From positions 5,636,504-5,700,503 of the forward strand of contig CP154957.1 in the NCBI GenBank assembly GCA_039621445.1: 64,000 nt of DNA, given 5' to 3'. Source of the DNA: Euglena gracilis. Its lineage: Eukaryota > Euglenida > Euglenophyceae > Euglenales. Made by a program: the position numbers and the translations under genes. The notes under the pieces are model-generated. The model was not told the DNA's origin, made no database searches, and worked only from the letters and a program-made list of their open reading frames with translations. Positions 19,820 through 30,228 of the stretch are shown piece after piece (positions within the stretch are counted from its first letter, which is position 1; every line of letters starts with the position of its first letter).

Positions 19820-20162
19820 GCAAAAAATTGGGAATGGGTAAGGGTGGTGTTTTGTTCACTGAAATGGAGGTCAAAAGGCAACAATGGCACACCGTGAATG
19901 AGGAAAGGTGGGACCTGACCTTTGAACTTGAAATTCTCAAAAATGACAATTCTTCAATGAAATAATTCTTGAGGACTTCAATTCTCAATTGTATGGAACA
20001 AAGAAACCCACAAAAGTCTGCGGAAGCAAATTGTGCTGAATTGGAACCTCAAATTAGGCTTTTCCTATAGAACGCGCATTCTGCGCGGAATGAAAAATTC
20101 CGTGTTTTCAAAAGCTTCCGCCCTGCCATTTTTGACTGTCGGACGCCCCCCGACAGTCGACA
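19507..20162 (-). repeat. 5' LTR of the chromovirus
   Basis: 656 bp, partner of 8069-8724. In transcription order it starts TGTCGACTGTCGG with a 9-bp-arm hairpin and ends GGACA at the primer-binding site. The promoter should lie within about the first 300 bp (20162 to about 19850), upstream of the Gag ATG at 19819. I could not place a TATA box or start site. Confidence 0.95.
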
Positions 20163-20570
20163 TTGGACAGTGATGGACCCGTTGCAGTGGATGTGACAAT
20201 CCGCCACACCCTTGCGCAAAGTCATCCGCTGCGGAGTGCAGAGAGCCTTTCACAATGGTAAACACGTCAGGAAGCGGAAAAGCATGCCAAATATGATGCA
20301 ACATGCCAACGACTGGGCTGGCGGTTGATGCCATTCGTCATGGATTGCTACGGGGGCATGGGACAGGAAGCGCGCTCCTTGATGGCCACCCTCCTCAAGG
20401 CCCTTCTGGTGCAGCGGGAAGGGTGGCAACGGCGGGCTGCAGAAGCAGACATTTGGCAAGGCCTGTCCTTCACACCAATCAGAGAAATCAGCAGACAGCT
20501 CGTTTGGAGCTTGTATTCTTCCAAAGATGAGATCACCCTGTCTTCCGCCCACTCACCATGTTCTGTCTGA
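20163..20570 (+). pseudogene. Non-LTR endonuclease-domain remnant, 3' part
   Basis: Continues the frame broken at 8068: VAVDVTIRHTL (the D-x-T strand of the endonuclease core), then a UAA at about 20263, then in the same frame KHAKYDATCQRLGWRLMPFV and CYGGMGQEA, which matches the second half of the copy at 4870-5628 (GMGTSA...). The UAA is a nonsense mutation, since UAA/UAG are not used as sense codons in the neighbouring Pol. Ends at 20570. Confidence 0.7.
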
Positions 20571-20955
20571 AGGCCTTTGAGCTCTCAACAAAATAACCAA
20601 CATTTACCTCTCACCTGCCGTTAGCACCCCAAGTTCAGATTACAAAATGAGCAAAGAAGGCACAACTCAGTAACCCCTAGTAACCCCTTGAGCAGAGCCA
20701 TACCAGGGGTATCCAAATGTAGACCGTACTAAACTCAAGAAATTCTAAAGCCGAACCACTCTCTTGTCGATATTACTCTGTTCGAGCTCGCACAGTGTTC
20801 GAAAAAAGTCTTCACGTCTTTGGTACAGAGGACCGCGACTGGGAACGCGGCGGGATATTACTAATTGGACTTTGGGTTTGGTCTTTGATCGTTGAGCGGC
20901 CCAAGGTTCTCAACACCCCACATGTTTTCAGATCCTGAACTTTGTCTTCAGAGGA
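20571..20955. other. Upstream region of the transposase-type gene
   Basis: No ORF of interest and no repeat recognised. It should hold the promoter and 5' leader of the gene that starts at 20956. I cannot point to a TATA box. Confidence 0.35.
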
Positions 20956-23900
20956 ATGGACAAGTTCGTGGTCAGGAAATCAGTGTCGTCGTCAGTGGTG
21001 GACAATTTGAAAGAGGCTGTGAAGGCTGCCCCACCGAAGAAGAAGCGAAAGATATCGGGATCCCCGTGGGGCTCATTCAAGGCAGAAGAAAAAGCCACAA
21101 TGGCAGAGTTCTATGCCAAAAACGGTGTGTGCTTCTCGCCTCCTCTCCGTTTTACTCCCTGTATAGGCTGGGCACGTACAAAATTACGGTTTGGTGTCAA
21201 GTGTCCCCCCCGGACCACCTTGTACGGGTGGGTTGACAAGTATGCCCATGGAATGGAGGTCGGCCACATCGGCCGGCCCACCTGTTTGACCACCCAAGAG
21301 GAAGAGTACGTGCTGCAGGCCATGGCGGACCTTGAAAAGGAAGGAGCCACTGTGGACAGTGAGGTTCTGGCAGTTCTTGCAGCAGAAGCGGCGCAAGTAC
21401 TCCGAGGGATCACGTTGGATTTGGGGCAGGGTTGGGCACAAAGCTTCAGGTTCCAACTTTTTTTTTTTCAAATTCTGAATTCAACGTGGGTGTCATGTAG
21501 GAGGAGGCACAAATTAAGCAAACTGCGGAGGAGCACGACCGACCGTGCGCCACTGGACGAGACAAATGCCGCCTTGCTCAGGCAATGGCGTTTTGAGTTT
21601 GAAGAAATTGTCAGGTGGCAAAACGTCTAAAATCTTTTCTGTATTACTGGACCTCAGGGTTCCGAGTCAATGGGGTGTGGATGTTCCGCAGGGCACATCC
21701 ATTCCCCCCGAACTTCAGTTGTCCTTGGACGAAACACCAGTGAACTATGTCCCCAACTCCTTGGGGACGTATGTCAAGGGAAAAAGGCGTGCCATTTACC
21801 TACATGGGGACACGGACAAGCGAATGATCACCGCCACCCCCTGTTTGACCCGCCAAGGAAAAATTTTACTTCTTCAAGTACTTTGGAAGGGGGAAACAGC
21901 CAGAACCATACCCTTGCTCAAGGCGGTTAACTTTCTATCTTTCTCTGAGCAAAGGTGTGCGTCTGACCCTACCCCCCATCAGGGGTAACCCATTGATGCT
22001 ACACATGTTTACCAAAAAAAAAGTGCAGACAGCTCCGTCATTCGCGTATTTGCTTAATGCCATAGACCAAAAAATGGTTGCCATGTATGCGCCACCCCCC
22101 CCCCCAGGAGAAAATATTCTTTCCTCTGCAGACGTCAAGATTTGGGTCTGGGTCCAACTTTTCCGTACATCGTGATCGCAGACAATGTCTCCTCACACGG
22201 GAAAGATAAGTTTGAAAAGTGTGGGCAGTGCCAATGGTTGATGAAGAGCACCATACACTCCGGTTTGCACATTATGTTTGGAATTCCTGGGTTGAGTCAT
22301 CTCATCAATCCTGGAGACCAGTTTGTTCATACAAGCCTGCGGAGGTGCATCCGCAGACAGACAAAGTGGAGGATGATGGACCATTGTCTGAAGAAGAGAA
22401 GAGGACTCCTGCCGAAGGTCAGCCCCCCCCCTTTCATTTCTCTTCTTTTCGATTAAACCTGCATTTTCACAGGACTCGAAGCTCCCAATGGGTGAACCAC
22501 ACATGAAGCCTCTGCTGGTGCAGTGGATGTCGGCGTGGTTGGAGGAAGACAATTTGGAGCAGTTGATCAGAAGAAGTTGGGATGTTGTGACGCGGCAACT
22601 GGAACCAGGAGAATGCCCCACAGGTGTGCATCACTCTGGTAGATACGGTCCCTCCCCCGCCCCTGCAGATGAACATGAAGCTGCAGAAGATTCAGATGAT
22701 TCCAGTTTGTCTGACGGTTCACTTCAGCAGGTGGCAGATGTTCTGGTTTTAAAAATGGAGCCAAACAATTCTGCTTTCAGGAAGTTTCTGCCGAGTCGGA
22801 TTACGGCCTTGGAGAAGACCTGGACAGCGATTGGGCTGCACAGGATTGCACTGCTGTGGAGAACCGTGGTGTTGATGAGGATGCGGCGCTGGGTGTTGCA
22901 CTTGATTCGGCTGCGGTGTGTGCTGACTCCCCCCCCCCCATGGACCTATCAGACACCTCTGTACATGTCATCAGGGTTTTTTTTAGTTGTGGGGGGGGGG
23001 CCGCTGTAGTCTTAAAAACAAACCCTGCATGTCATCCTCCCTCTGCACGTAATTTTCCTCTGTGCCTGCCCCTGTGCTGCGCAGGACTGCGATGCTGTGG
23101 AGGTGACTGTGGGCTATGGTGGTTTTCACGCAGACGCGGCGCTGGGTGCGGCTGAAGATTTGCCTGTGGTGTGTGCTGACTCTCCCCTCCCCCCCATGGA
23201 CCAATCAGACACCTCTGTGCATGTCATCAGGGTTTTTTTTAGTTGTGGGGGGGAGCCCGCCGTAGTCTTAAAAACAAACCCTGCATGTCATCCTCCCTCT
23301 GCACGTAATTTTTCTCTGTGCCTGCCCTGCGCTGCGCAGGACTGCGATGCTGTGGAGGAGACTGTGGGCTGTGGTGGTTTTCACGCAGACGCGGCGCTGG
23401 GTGCGGCAGAAGATTTGGCTGGGGTGTGTTTTCTTTCTGGAAGGCATTCTTCCCCCACCCGATGGAACAAACATCCTTCCCCCACCCCACCCCATGATGG
23501 CAACATTCCGACCCCCCCCCCCTCAAGGCTTCCCATCCATCCCTGCCCGGCCCCGTGTTGCGTAGGACAACGGGGCAGTGGAGGCGACTGTGGGTGTTCA
23601 AGCTGAACCTCGTGGTGACCATGAGCTCCCTGTGGTTGAACAACCTGCTGAGGCAAGCGCGGCAACAGATCGCCACGCAGGCATTCGTACCCAGGAGTCT
23701 TCTCGCAAATTGTGCAGGGTGGGTTGGTGTTTTTCATTTTTGGTGGGTCCTGGCCCCCCCCCCCAAGCATACATCTCTCTAAGGTTTTGCGAACCCCCCC
23801 CCCCGGGGGGGGGGCGGCTGCAGCCAGCCCCGATTTGGACCCAGCCTAGCCGCAGCAGCACCCCCCCCGGGGGGGGGTGCTGCTAGCCAGCCCCTTTTTT

Positions 23901-24335
23901 GGGGGGTCCAGCCCAAAATTTTTCGGCGCAAAGCGCCGAAATTTTTTGGAAAATTGTGTTCAAAAGTGGCCAAAAATGGGGTTTGGGGGGCGTTTGGGGC
24001 ATTTTTGGGGGGTTTCAGATGCATCATTTTTTCAAAACTGTGTTCTGCAGGTCATTTTTGGGCATTTTTCCGATTTCAGTCCAGCTCGCCCCGGTTCGGG
24101 TCCAGCCGGGGTCCAGCCCCCCCCCCCCCGGGGGGGGGGGGCGGGCTAGCCAGCCCAAATTTCTAGCCAGCCCAAATTTCTAGCCCTAGCCCAGTGCAAG
24201 TTGTGGGATGGTCCAGTGTGTCCAGATAATTTCACCACATCAGACTTCTGGCCAAAACCAACTTTTCAGCCTTCAAGGGTCTTCTTCCCAAACTTCCCCA
24301 CACAGCACCGCAGAAGACAAGACTTGATACTTTGA
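20956..24335 (+). CDS. Pogo/Tigger-like DDE transposase-type gene, multi-exon
   Basis: Start ATG at 20956; PPKKKRK gives a classical nuclear localisation signal. A helix-turn-helix region (CPPRTTLYGWVDKY...GRPTCLT) precedes a CENP-B/pogo-like segment (GWAQSF...RRHKLSKLR). The DDE_1-type catalytic core follows: first D in LSLDETPVNYVP (about 21730), GKGETARTIP, second D in IVIADNVSSH (about 22178), third D in HLINPGDQF (about 22318), then KPLLVQWMSAWLEE. Suggested introns: 21125-21166, 21450-21500, 21615-21657, one or more near 21926-22150, 22418-22472, 22622-22665, 22916-23084, 23169-23339, 23424-23565, 23719-24193. All are short with GT..AG ends. After the core come acidic exons. Last exon about 24194-24335, with AATAAA near 24463. 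No terminal inverted repeats were found around it, so it may be a domesticated host gene. The exon joins near 22000-22150 are uncertain. Confidence 0.7.
22781..23423 (+). repeat. Tandem exon-plus-intron duplication in the transposase-type gene
   Basis: Exons at 22781-22915, 23085-23168 and 23340-23423 share the core DC-AVE--...-DAALG-A-. The last two are 84 bp each with nearly identical sequence. The introns between them (22916-23084 and 23169-23339) are also near-identical, both beginning GTGTGTGCTGACTC and ending GCGCAG. Unit spacing is 255 bp. A more diverged exon (DNGAVEATVG...) follows at 23566. Confidence 0.8.
23719..24193 (+). mobile_element. G/C-tract element filling an intron
   Basis: Between exon end 23718 and the AG before 24194. 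It includes CATACATCTCTCTAAGG (23768-23784), C/G blocks, a TTTCGGCGCAAAGCGCCGAAA palindromic core (about 23931-23942) and repeated CTAGCCAGCCC. Several other introns and intergenic stretches have the same design. Non-coding. Confidence 0.5.
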
Positions 24336-24484
24336 ATCCAGTTCAGAGTCCCACGCAAACTTGTACACTGTTTGCCAGCTTGCCTGTGAAAAATGTACTT
24401 CCCCAAAATCTCTGTGAGGCAATGCCTAATTTCTGCTGGCATCTCTTACCAAAATAAATCTCAAATCTGGCCCGCGCTCACACC
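24194..24484 (+). repeat. 291-bp direct repeat, copy 1 (putative last exon and polyA region)
   Basis: Nearly identical to 25466-25756 (one difference seen, CGCAGAAG versus CGCATAAG). It begins GTGCAAGTTGTGGG and carries the candidate terminal exon (KLWDGPVCPDNF...QDLIL stop at 24335) and AAATAAA near 24462. Confidence 0.85.
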
Positions 24485-25465
24485 CCCCTTCCCAAAAACA
24501 ATTGCCAGGCAATTGTCCAAAACGGAAGTAAAAAATGAGCGGGCCGGAGATAAAAATTCAACACACAACACACACACACGCAGCAGCGACATGGAAAAGT
24601 GACGAATGGCGGTTCTCGAATTTAAATTGCCAAATCTTCGAATCCACAGATAATTGTAAACATGTCCAAATCCACAGATAAATACCATGTGGGGCCCGCC
24701 TACCTCCACCCCAGCCTTTCGGTCCAGCCGGGGCTTCGGCGACCCCCGCCGAGCCAAACCGGAGCAGAGCCCCCTTGAAGCGGCCCAGCACCGAACGGGG
24801 AGGCGGCACACACCACAGCCATCACAGCAGCAACAGGTAGACGAACTCGAAGATGGCCACCAGATGTGCATTTGTAGGGCTGTTGCACAACCCTGATCAC
24901 TGTTTTTTACGAGGTCAGGCTCCTCGCGCCGAAATCTCCAGGGGGTAATTGACCAATGACGTTGAAACTTGACATCTTGAACTTGGGAACTTGAAATCTT
25001 GGACATCACACCTTGGATCCTCCACAGATTGACCTTGGGAAATTGAAATCTTGACATGACAACTTTCTTCCACCACAGATTCCTTGGGATCTTGAAATTG
25101 AACTTGACATCTGGACTTGAACTTGACCCTGAAATGACATCTTGACAGACATTTTGGAGATTGAGATTATTGATGATGATGGCGGGCTGTGATTGACATT
25201 CGTCTGTCCTTCAGCCCAGGCTCCAACCAAGATCCACAGCAGCACCAACTCCAGGATCACCTGCTGCTAGCTTGATCTGGAGAGTTGATCATGGTGGCCC
25301 AACACAGCATCTCACTGTGTGCCAAATGGTGCCTTCCTCTGCCTTGTCCCCCTTCTGCTGCTGAGTTGGCCCGCCACTTCCATGCAGATTCACTTCTGAG
25401 TGTCTCCCGGCTCCACAGGTACGTTTGTACGGGGCTTTTCTGCACTGCAAATCTCATACAAGTTT
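24485..25465. other. Spacer between the 291-bp repeats
   Basis: A degenerate array of CTTGAAATCTTGACAT-like units occupies about 24959-25160. A possible plus-strand exon (…TPQPSQQQ before GTAGAC, about 24690-24836) has no family match. Otherwise nothing supported. Confidence 0.4.
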
Positions 25466-25756
25466 GTGCAAGTTGTGGGATGGTCCAGTGTGTCCAGATA
25501 ATTTCACCACATCAGACTTCTGGCCAAAACCAACTTTTCAGCCTTCAAGGGTCTTCTTCCCAAACTTCCCCACACAGCACCGCATAAGACAAGACTTGAT
25601 ACTTTGAATCCAGTTCAGAGTCCCACGCAAACTTGTACACTGTTTGCCAGCTTGCCTGTGAAAAATGTACTTCCCCAAAATCTCTGTGAGGCAATGCCTA
25701 ATTTCTGCTGGCATCTCTTACCAAAATAAATCTCAAATCTGGCCCGCGCTCACACC
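25466..25756 (+). repeat. 291-bp direct repeat, copy 2
   Basis: Second copy of 24194-24484, 1272 bp downstream, with the same open frame ending at 25607. Such spacing and identity could be a local segmental duplication or LTRs of a very small retroelement. Ends do not read TG...CA, so duplication is preferred. Confidence 0.85.
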
Positions 25757-25764
25757 AGCAACCC

Positions 25765-26125
25765 CCCCCCCCCGGGTCCTTAGAGAGATGTATGCCCCCA
25801 AGGTTCGACATGAGGAGGCGGTTTACGTGGGGTCCGGACCGACCCTGGGGGGGGCAGGGGTTTTTTTAGTCGGAGACCCGGGGGGGGCATTTTTTGTGGG
25901 TCCCCCGGGTACCCCCCCAAGGGGGGGGGTGGTGGGGGGACTTCCCCCCGGTCTTAAAGTTTTTTTTGCATTTCTGGCAAATTTTTGCCCAAGTTCAAAA
26001 TTTTTAATAATTCATTTTTGCGATTTTTCGGTCGTTTTCTGGGAAACGTTTGTGCCCCCCCTTCAAGGTGGGGGGGGGGCAGGTGGGTGGGCCCGTCCCG
26101 GTCTGAAATGAAACAAAGTTAAAAA
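25765..26125. mobile_element. G/C-tract element with AGAGAGATGTATG end
   Basis: C-run plus GGGTCCTTAGAGAGATGTATG at the left and GGTCTTAAAG near 25951, with G- and C-blocks between and after. The same end motif is at 2267-2280 and, reversed, 23768-23784. Non-coding. Confidence 0.45.
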
Positions 26126-26747
26126 ATGCCTGCATTTGAGTTTTACTCCGCCTCGCTTTGGGTTTGCGGCCACAGAATTAAAGCTGCGGAACCTGGGAAC
26201 GTCCTCAGGGTCCCGTTTCTTCTTTTCTCTGTGGAAAAGGATCCTGCCCTTGTCCATCGACACGTGTGTTGCCATACGCGACACTTTGCGATTGAGACTT
26301 TTGAATTTTCAACAGATGACACCTGTCCGCACCTGTTTCGCAATTCCTCCGATTCCTCTTTTGCGGGTTTTGGGGGCATGTTCAATCCCTTTTTTTGATG
26401 TGTTGGCGTTTTCCCCGAGAAAAGTCTTAAAAAAATTTAATTTCAAAAAATGAAGATTTTTTTGGATTGAAATTCAAAGGAAAATCGGGGTTTTTAACCG
26501 ATTTCGACACGATTTCGGCCCTTTCCCTGTCCATGCGAACTGAAAAAATTTCGGCCCCAAGGGGGGTGGGGCAACTTGCCCCCTCAAGGTTTCCCATCCA
26601 TCCTTGGCCGTTACTCGGCACGACGGATGAAAAAAATTTCTTCTCCCCTACCGGAAGACTGGGTTTTCCTCATGTCGTGCTATCGGGACAGGTAAAGTTA
26701 CATATCTCCTGACGGGAAGCAGCGGGGGGACTCATGGGGAGACTCAT
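26126..26747. other. Stretch with no supported gene
   Basis: Short overlapping frames are open on both strands around 26126-26450, but none shows a family motif or clear splice context. Confidence 0.3.
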
Positions 26748-27236
26748 GCCAAAAAATCGACCTTCGACAAAAGTCTGTTCGACCAGAGCCGGCTGTCGGC
26801 ATTTTACTGGCCGAGAAAATACTTGTCGACATTCATGCCAATCGAGATTCCATGGGGGGAGGTACGCCGAGCCAAAGACATATCAACGGTTCACAAAGAC
26901 GCGGAGAGAAGCAAAACACACAAAAGCCAAAAACCCGACACAAACACGCCATCCTGTGGCAAAAGAGGTACAAACGCCCCCCACCCCGCCCAATTGAAGG
27001 TGATCTTTGCTCATCTTCCTCTAACCACTAACCTCCGCACCCTGAACAAGTATCACTCAGCACTCTTTGTACATTACACCCAGAGTATAAGCAACCCGCG
27101 ACCTGTGGCGGCACAGGGAGTCACAAGGGGGTTCCTCTTTTGGCGAGGGCCAAAAGAGACGTTTCCCTGGGCCCGGGGCACGGTTTGGGTGAAGCTGTGC
27201 TACCCACCGCGAAAAAAGTTTTCCATGAAAAAGTGA
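26748..27236 (+). CDS. Hypothetical ORF, possible exon
   Basis: A plus frame open for about 160 codons (KSTFDKSLFDQSRLSAFYW ... PRKKFSMKK stop at 27236), basic and with normal composition. It has no recognised motif, and no start or splice site is certain. It could be a terminal exon or chance. Confidence 0.25.
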   Translation, partial: AKKSTFDKSLFDQSRLSAFYWPRKYLSTFMPIEIPWGEVRRAKDISTVHKDAERSKTHKSQKPDTNTPSCGKRGTNAPHPAQLKVIFAHLPLTTNLRTLNKYHSALFVHYTQSISNPRPVAAQGVTRGFLFWRGPKETFPWARGTVWVKLCYPPRKKFSMKK

Positions 27237-27278
27237 AAACTTGCAATAAAACCGGGCAAATTTCATGTTACTGAAATT

Positions 27279-27572
27279 TCATGCCTTTTGAAAACTTTTT
27301 ACCATTGCTACTGTCAGCTCCAAAAACGTCTCAGGCCTTTGGCCCAAGTTGTTGGCAATCAACAATAAATTCATCCTCTGGCTCCCCAAAAAGTGGTTCC
27401 AATTTTTCAGGTCAAAGGGCCGCAAAATTTCTTCCTCGGTCACCACAGGCACCTCCTGTTCTTCGGCTTTTTGCTCCTTCTCGCGTTGAAAAAAGCACAA
27501 AATTGTGGATAATGTGACTGCATTCCTAATTCGCCACCACACACTTGACTTCGGCGATCTGCACATTTCCAT
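27279..27572 (-). CDS. Hypothetical minus-strand exon
   Basis: Minus frame ends at 27279 with EEEILRPFDLKNWNHF and an amphipathic stretch (ANNLGQRPETFLELTV). Composition looks protein-like and charged. It may be the last exon of the minus-strand gene whose first exon could be 30480-30795. No family recognised. Confidence 0.3.
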   Translation of the reverse strand: MEMCRSPKSSVWWRIRNAVTLSTILCFFQREKEQKAEEQEVPVVTEEEILRPFDLKNWNHFLGSQRMNLLLIANNLGQRPETFLELTVAMVKSFQKA

Positions 27573-27954
27573 TGACTTGTGGGGATGTTGCCTGTGAGTT
27601 ACAAGTTATCTGGAATACTTTCTGTTTTCTCAAGTAGTTCTGAACAAAGACCAAAGTTTCAGTGTGCACACCCAGTCATCTCCTTGTGGCCTGAAAAGGC
27701 CATTCAGCTTTGCTGAATGCTTGGCAAGACCGTGCAGTCCTCCCACGTGTGGCCTGAGAAGGAGTTCATGTACAACCTGTGGCTTGAAAAGGCCCATAAA
27801 GCTCTATTAAGTGCAACTTTCTTTTCTGTAAGCATCTGTTCAGCCTCTTGCTTCTGTTTGTGCTTTGCAGTCAATCTGCCAGCGTCGTTGCAACTTTGGC
27901 CGCAAAATGGAGGTTCCATTTTTTTTGCAAGACACACATTTCTGACTCCCAGTT

Positions 27955-28520
27955 TGGCCCCATTTTGCTGCACGCGCACATTTCCAAGCTGTTGGTCCCA
28001 TTTTGCTCCAGCCATCTGGACCCAGCCCCACACTTTCCCAAAACTTTTGGGCACAACCCTCCACTCTTCCCTAAAACTGCTCACCACATTTTGCTCCAGC
28101 CAGTCGGACCCAGTCTCCCACACATCTCAACCCTACTGTCCCATTTTGCCCCACGCATCTGGACCCAGCCCCCCAAATCCCAAAGCTGCTGGTGCCATTT
28201 TGCTTCAGCCAGCTGGGCCCAGTGCCCCACAGAATCCCAAAGCTGCCGGCGCCATTTTGCTCCACATTTCCAAAACAGCCCGTCTCACTCTGTTCCGCCC
28301 AGCCAGACCCCGAGGGCCACAATATCCCCTGTTTGGTGGTGAAAATTTGAACCAACCTACTGGGCACAACCCCCTGCTCTTTCCCAGCAGCAAGTCCCAT
28401 TTTTCTCCAGCCTATTTCACCCAGCCGAACAGGGAACTCCCAAATCGTTGGGCCCCAACTTGCCGGGCGCCGTCACCCACACACTTCAAAGCTGATTGGT
28501 GCCGTTATGCACCTGCCTAC
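27955..28520. repeat. Minisatellite of about 60-bp units
   Basis: Repeats of CCATTTTGCTCCAGCCA...GGACCCAGCCCC...CCCAAAGCTG. The long plus frame over it (27717-28712) and the minus frames are repeat-driven: Pro/Ser-rich one way, QNGT/GSFG one the other. I do not call a gene. Confidence 0.7.
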
Positions 28521-28832
28521 GGTCTACCCGCCGTTGTACACAGTTTACTCAAGCCACCACCGTCCCAAAACTTTGCTTCCCCCCCGCTGCATTCGGCTGG
28601 GCTCAGCACTCTGGCCATGCCCCAAAAATCCCCCATCACCGCTGGATCCCATCTGGCGAAGGTCGATGACAATGCAGGCCGGGTCCCCCGGGCCGGAAAA
28701 AGCAAAGCCTGACAAAAAACGACCTTCGTGGAATATTCAGGAACATTCTCCCTCCTAATGGACGAAAAACATCACAGCACTCGGGGGCGCGGTGGGGAAT
28801 TCTGTCGTGTGGAGATGTGGAATCCAACCCGG

Positions 28833-29346
28833 GCCCAGCCCATACTTGCAGTTAGTGCGACCGGAAAAAATGTTACCGTGCGCCGCGACCACCGCGTAAA
28901 AATTTTTTTTGTAACCGACAGCGCCGCGGTAAAATTTTTTCTGTGCGCCGCGAATGCCGCGGCACTGGTTTATGTGTGCGCCGCGACCGCCGCGGAAACT
29001 TTTTTTTGGAAAAATTCAACGGGTGGGACTGGTGCTACCTTGGCAACACTTTGTTTTGCCAAAGCCCGGGTGAGCACCTTCTATCAATCTAATTGTTTCC
29101 ACCAAAAAAATGTTGGGTGTTGTGTTGCTGCCAATACGTTCTTGAGCTGCGGGCAGAAAATTTTTTTGTGCCGCAACCACCGCGGAAAATTTTTCCGCTT
29201 GCGCCGCGACCACCGCGGCAATAAATTTTGCTCGTGCCGCGACAGCCGCGGCAAAAATCTTTCTGTGCGCCGCGACCACCGCGGAAAAATTTTTTTGCGC
29301 CGCGGCAGGAGCGCCGCGGCGCACTAACTGCAAGTATGGCCCAGCC
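28833..29346 (+). mobile_element. 498-bp MITE with 19-bp TIRs, 8-bp duplication and an internal palindrome array
   Basis: Perfect 19-bp terminal inverted repeats (CATACTTGCAGTTAGTGCG at 28841-28859; its complement at 29320-29338). GCCCAGCC flanks both sides (28833-28840, 29339-29346), an 8-bp target duplication as made by hAT-type transposases. Inside are about nine GCGCCGCGACCACCGCGG-like palindromic units separated by A/T runs. Non-autonomous. Confidence 0.85.
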
Positions 29347-29524
29347 TCGCAACCCGACGTTCACATTAACAGGACCCCGCAAGGGCTTCTTGATGGCCAC
29401 CGCCGCTGCCCCACCCACCTTTGCACCTTTGTGGGAGACAACATCCCAAGACGGAACGAACTTGCAACAGCTCCTGATGAGTCTCATGGAAAAACCGCAA
29501 GCAGATCCCCAAATAGCACGTGAT

Positions 29525-29870
29525 GGAGCTTTGGCAGGGGGGGGGAGGGGGGGTCCCGAGGTCAGTTTTTTTTGCATTTTTTGGCACTTTTTGCTGTACT
29601 GTCTCAACACAGGGGGGGGGAGGGTCCTGGGTTCCCAACTGTACTGCCAACCCCCCCTGAAAAATTGGCAAAAAACCGGCGCCGAAGGCGCCGGAAAAAA
29701 AATTTAGGGCCTTTTTTTGGTCTAAAAAGGCCATTTTTGGTGTCAAAATTTTCATCTGTCTCGGGGGGGTCGGCACTAGGGGGGGGGGGGGGTCCCAAAA
29801 ATCCCAACTGTACAGGGGGGGGGGGAGGGGGGGGGTCCCCAAAAAACCCCAGCTGTACTGCCGTCGCCCC
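29525..29870 (-). mobile_element. Small non-autonomous element with GGCAGTACAG end, copy 2
   Basis: Reverse-complement relative of 4121-4460, with the same CCGGCGCC/GGCGCCGG core (about 29676-29693), TGCTGTACTGTCTC and terminal CTGTACTGCCGTCGC. Flanking GATGGAGC / GATGATGC is only a weak duplication. Confidence 0.65.
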
Positions 29871-30228
29871 GATGATGCCCCCGTTGCGCAACGAAAAGAG
29901 GCAGGCACGCACGGCATGGCAGCACGATATGAACGTGGATGACGCACAACACCCACTTTCAGGTTGTCCAGCCTTGAACGTGGATGATGCACAACACCCA
30001 CTTTCAGGACCGTGTCCATCCCTGAAACCAACTTGGGATGAGATCGCCCATGAACCCCGTGGTTCAATCACCCTCATCCCGCGTGGGTCCATCCCAGCGG
30101 TTGCCGAGGTGTAGGCTTTGCTTTTACGCCGGCTCAATGACCAAGGTTCTAGTGGGCCTAAACCTTAAACCTAAACCTTAAAACCTAGTGGGCGTTTTTT
30201 TTGTTTTTTATTGTTAGAATTGTTAGAA

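Larger units (their letters stand above)
8065..20166 (-). mobile_element. Structurally complete Ty3/gypsy chromovirus with methyltransferase domains
   Basis: Body 8069-20162 (12,094 bp), transcribed leftward. TTGG flanks it at 8065-8068 and 20163-20166, a 4-bp target duplication. LTRs are 656 bp each and begin and end TGTC...GACA. I noticed two differences between them, so insertion was recent. A polypurine tract abuts the 3' LTR and a TGG-starting primer-binding site abuts the 5' LTR. Gag and Pol are intact apart from one in-frame UAG between them. Domain order is Gag, cytosine-MTase-like, NPPW domain, protease, RT, RNase H, integrase, chromodomain. RT-RNaseH-integrase order and the chromodomain make it a Ty3/gypsy chromovirus. 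At 12 kb it is about twice the usual size, explained by the long Gag and added MTase domains. Confidence 0.95.

Noticed and set aside
15959-20266. Alternative genetic code with UAG/UAA as glutamine
   Set aside because: One UAG sits between Gag and Pol and one UAA in the broken endonuclease frame, but over 3100 codons of Gag and Pol contain no other UAG/UAA while using CAA/CAG for Gln. A standard code with readthrough and a nonsense mutation fits better.
27717-28712. 331-residue plus-strand ORF
   Set aside because: It lies mostly on a 60-bp minisatellite that is open on both strands, with no domain.
28841-29338. CRISPR array or tRNA cluster suggested by regular palindromes
   Set aside because: Units are imperfect, spacers are A/T runs, and TIRs plus target duplication show a MITE.
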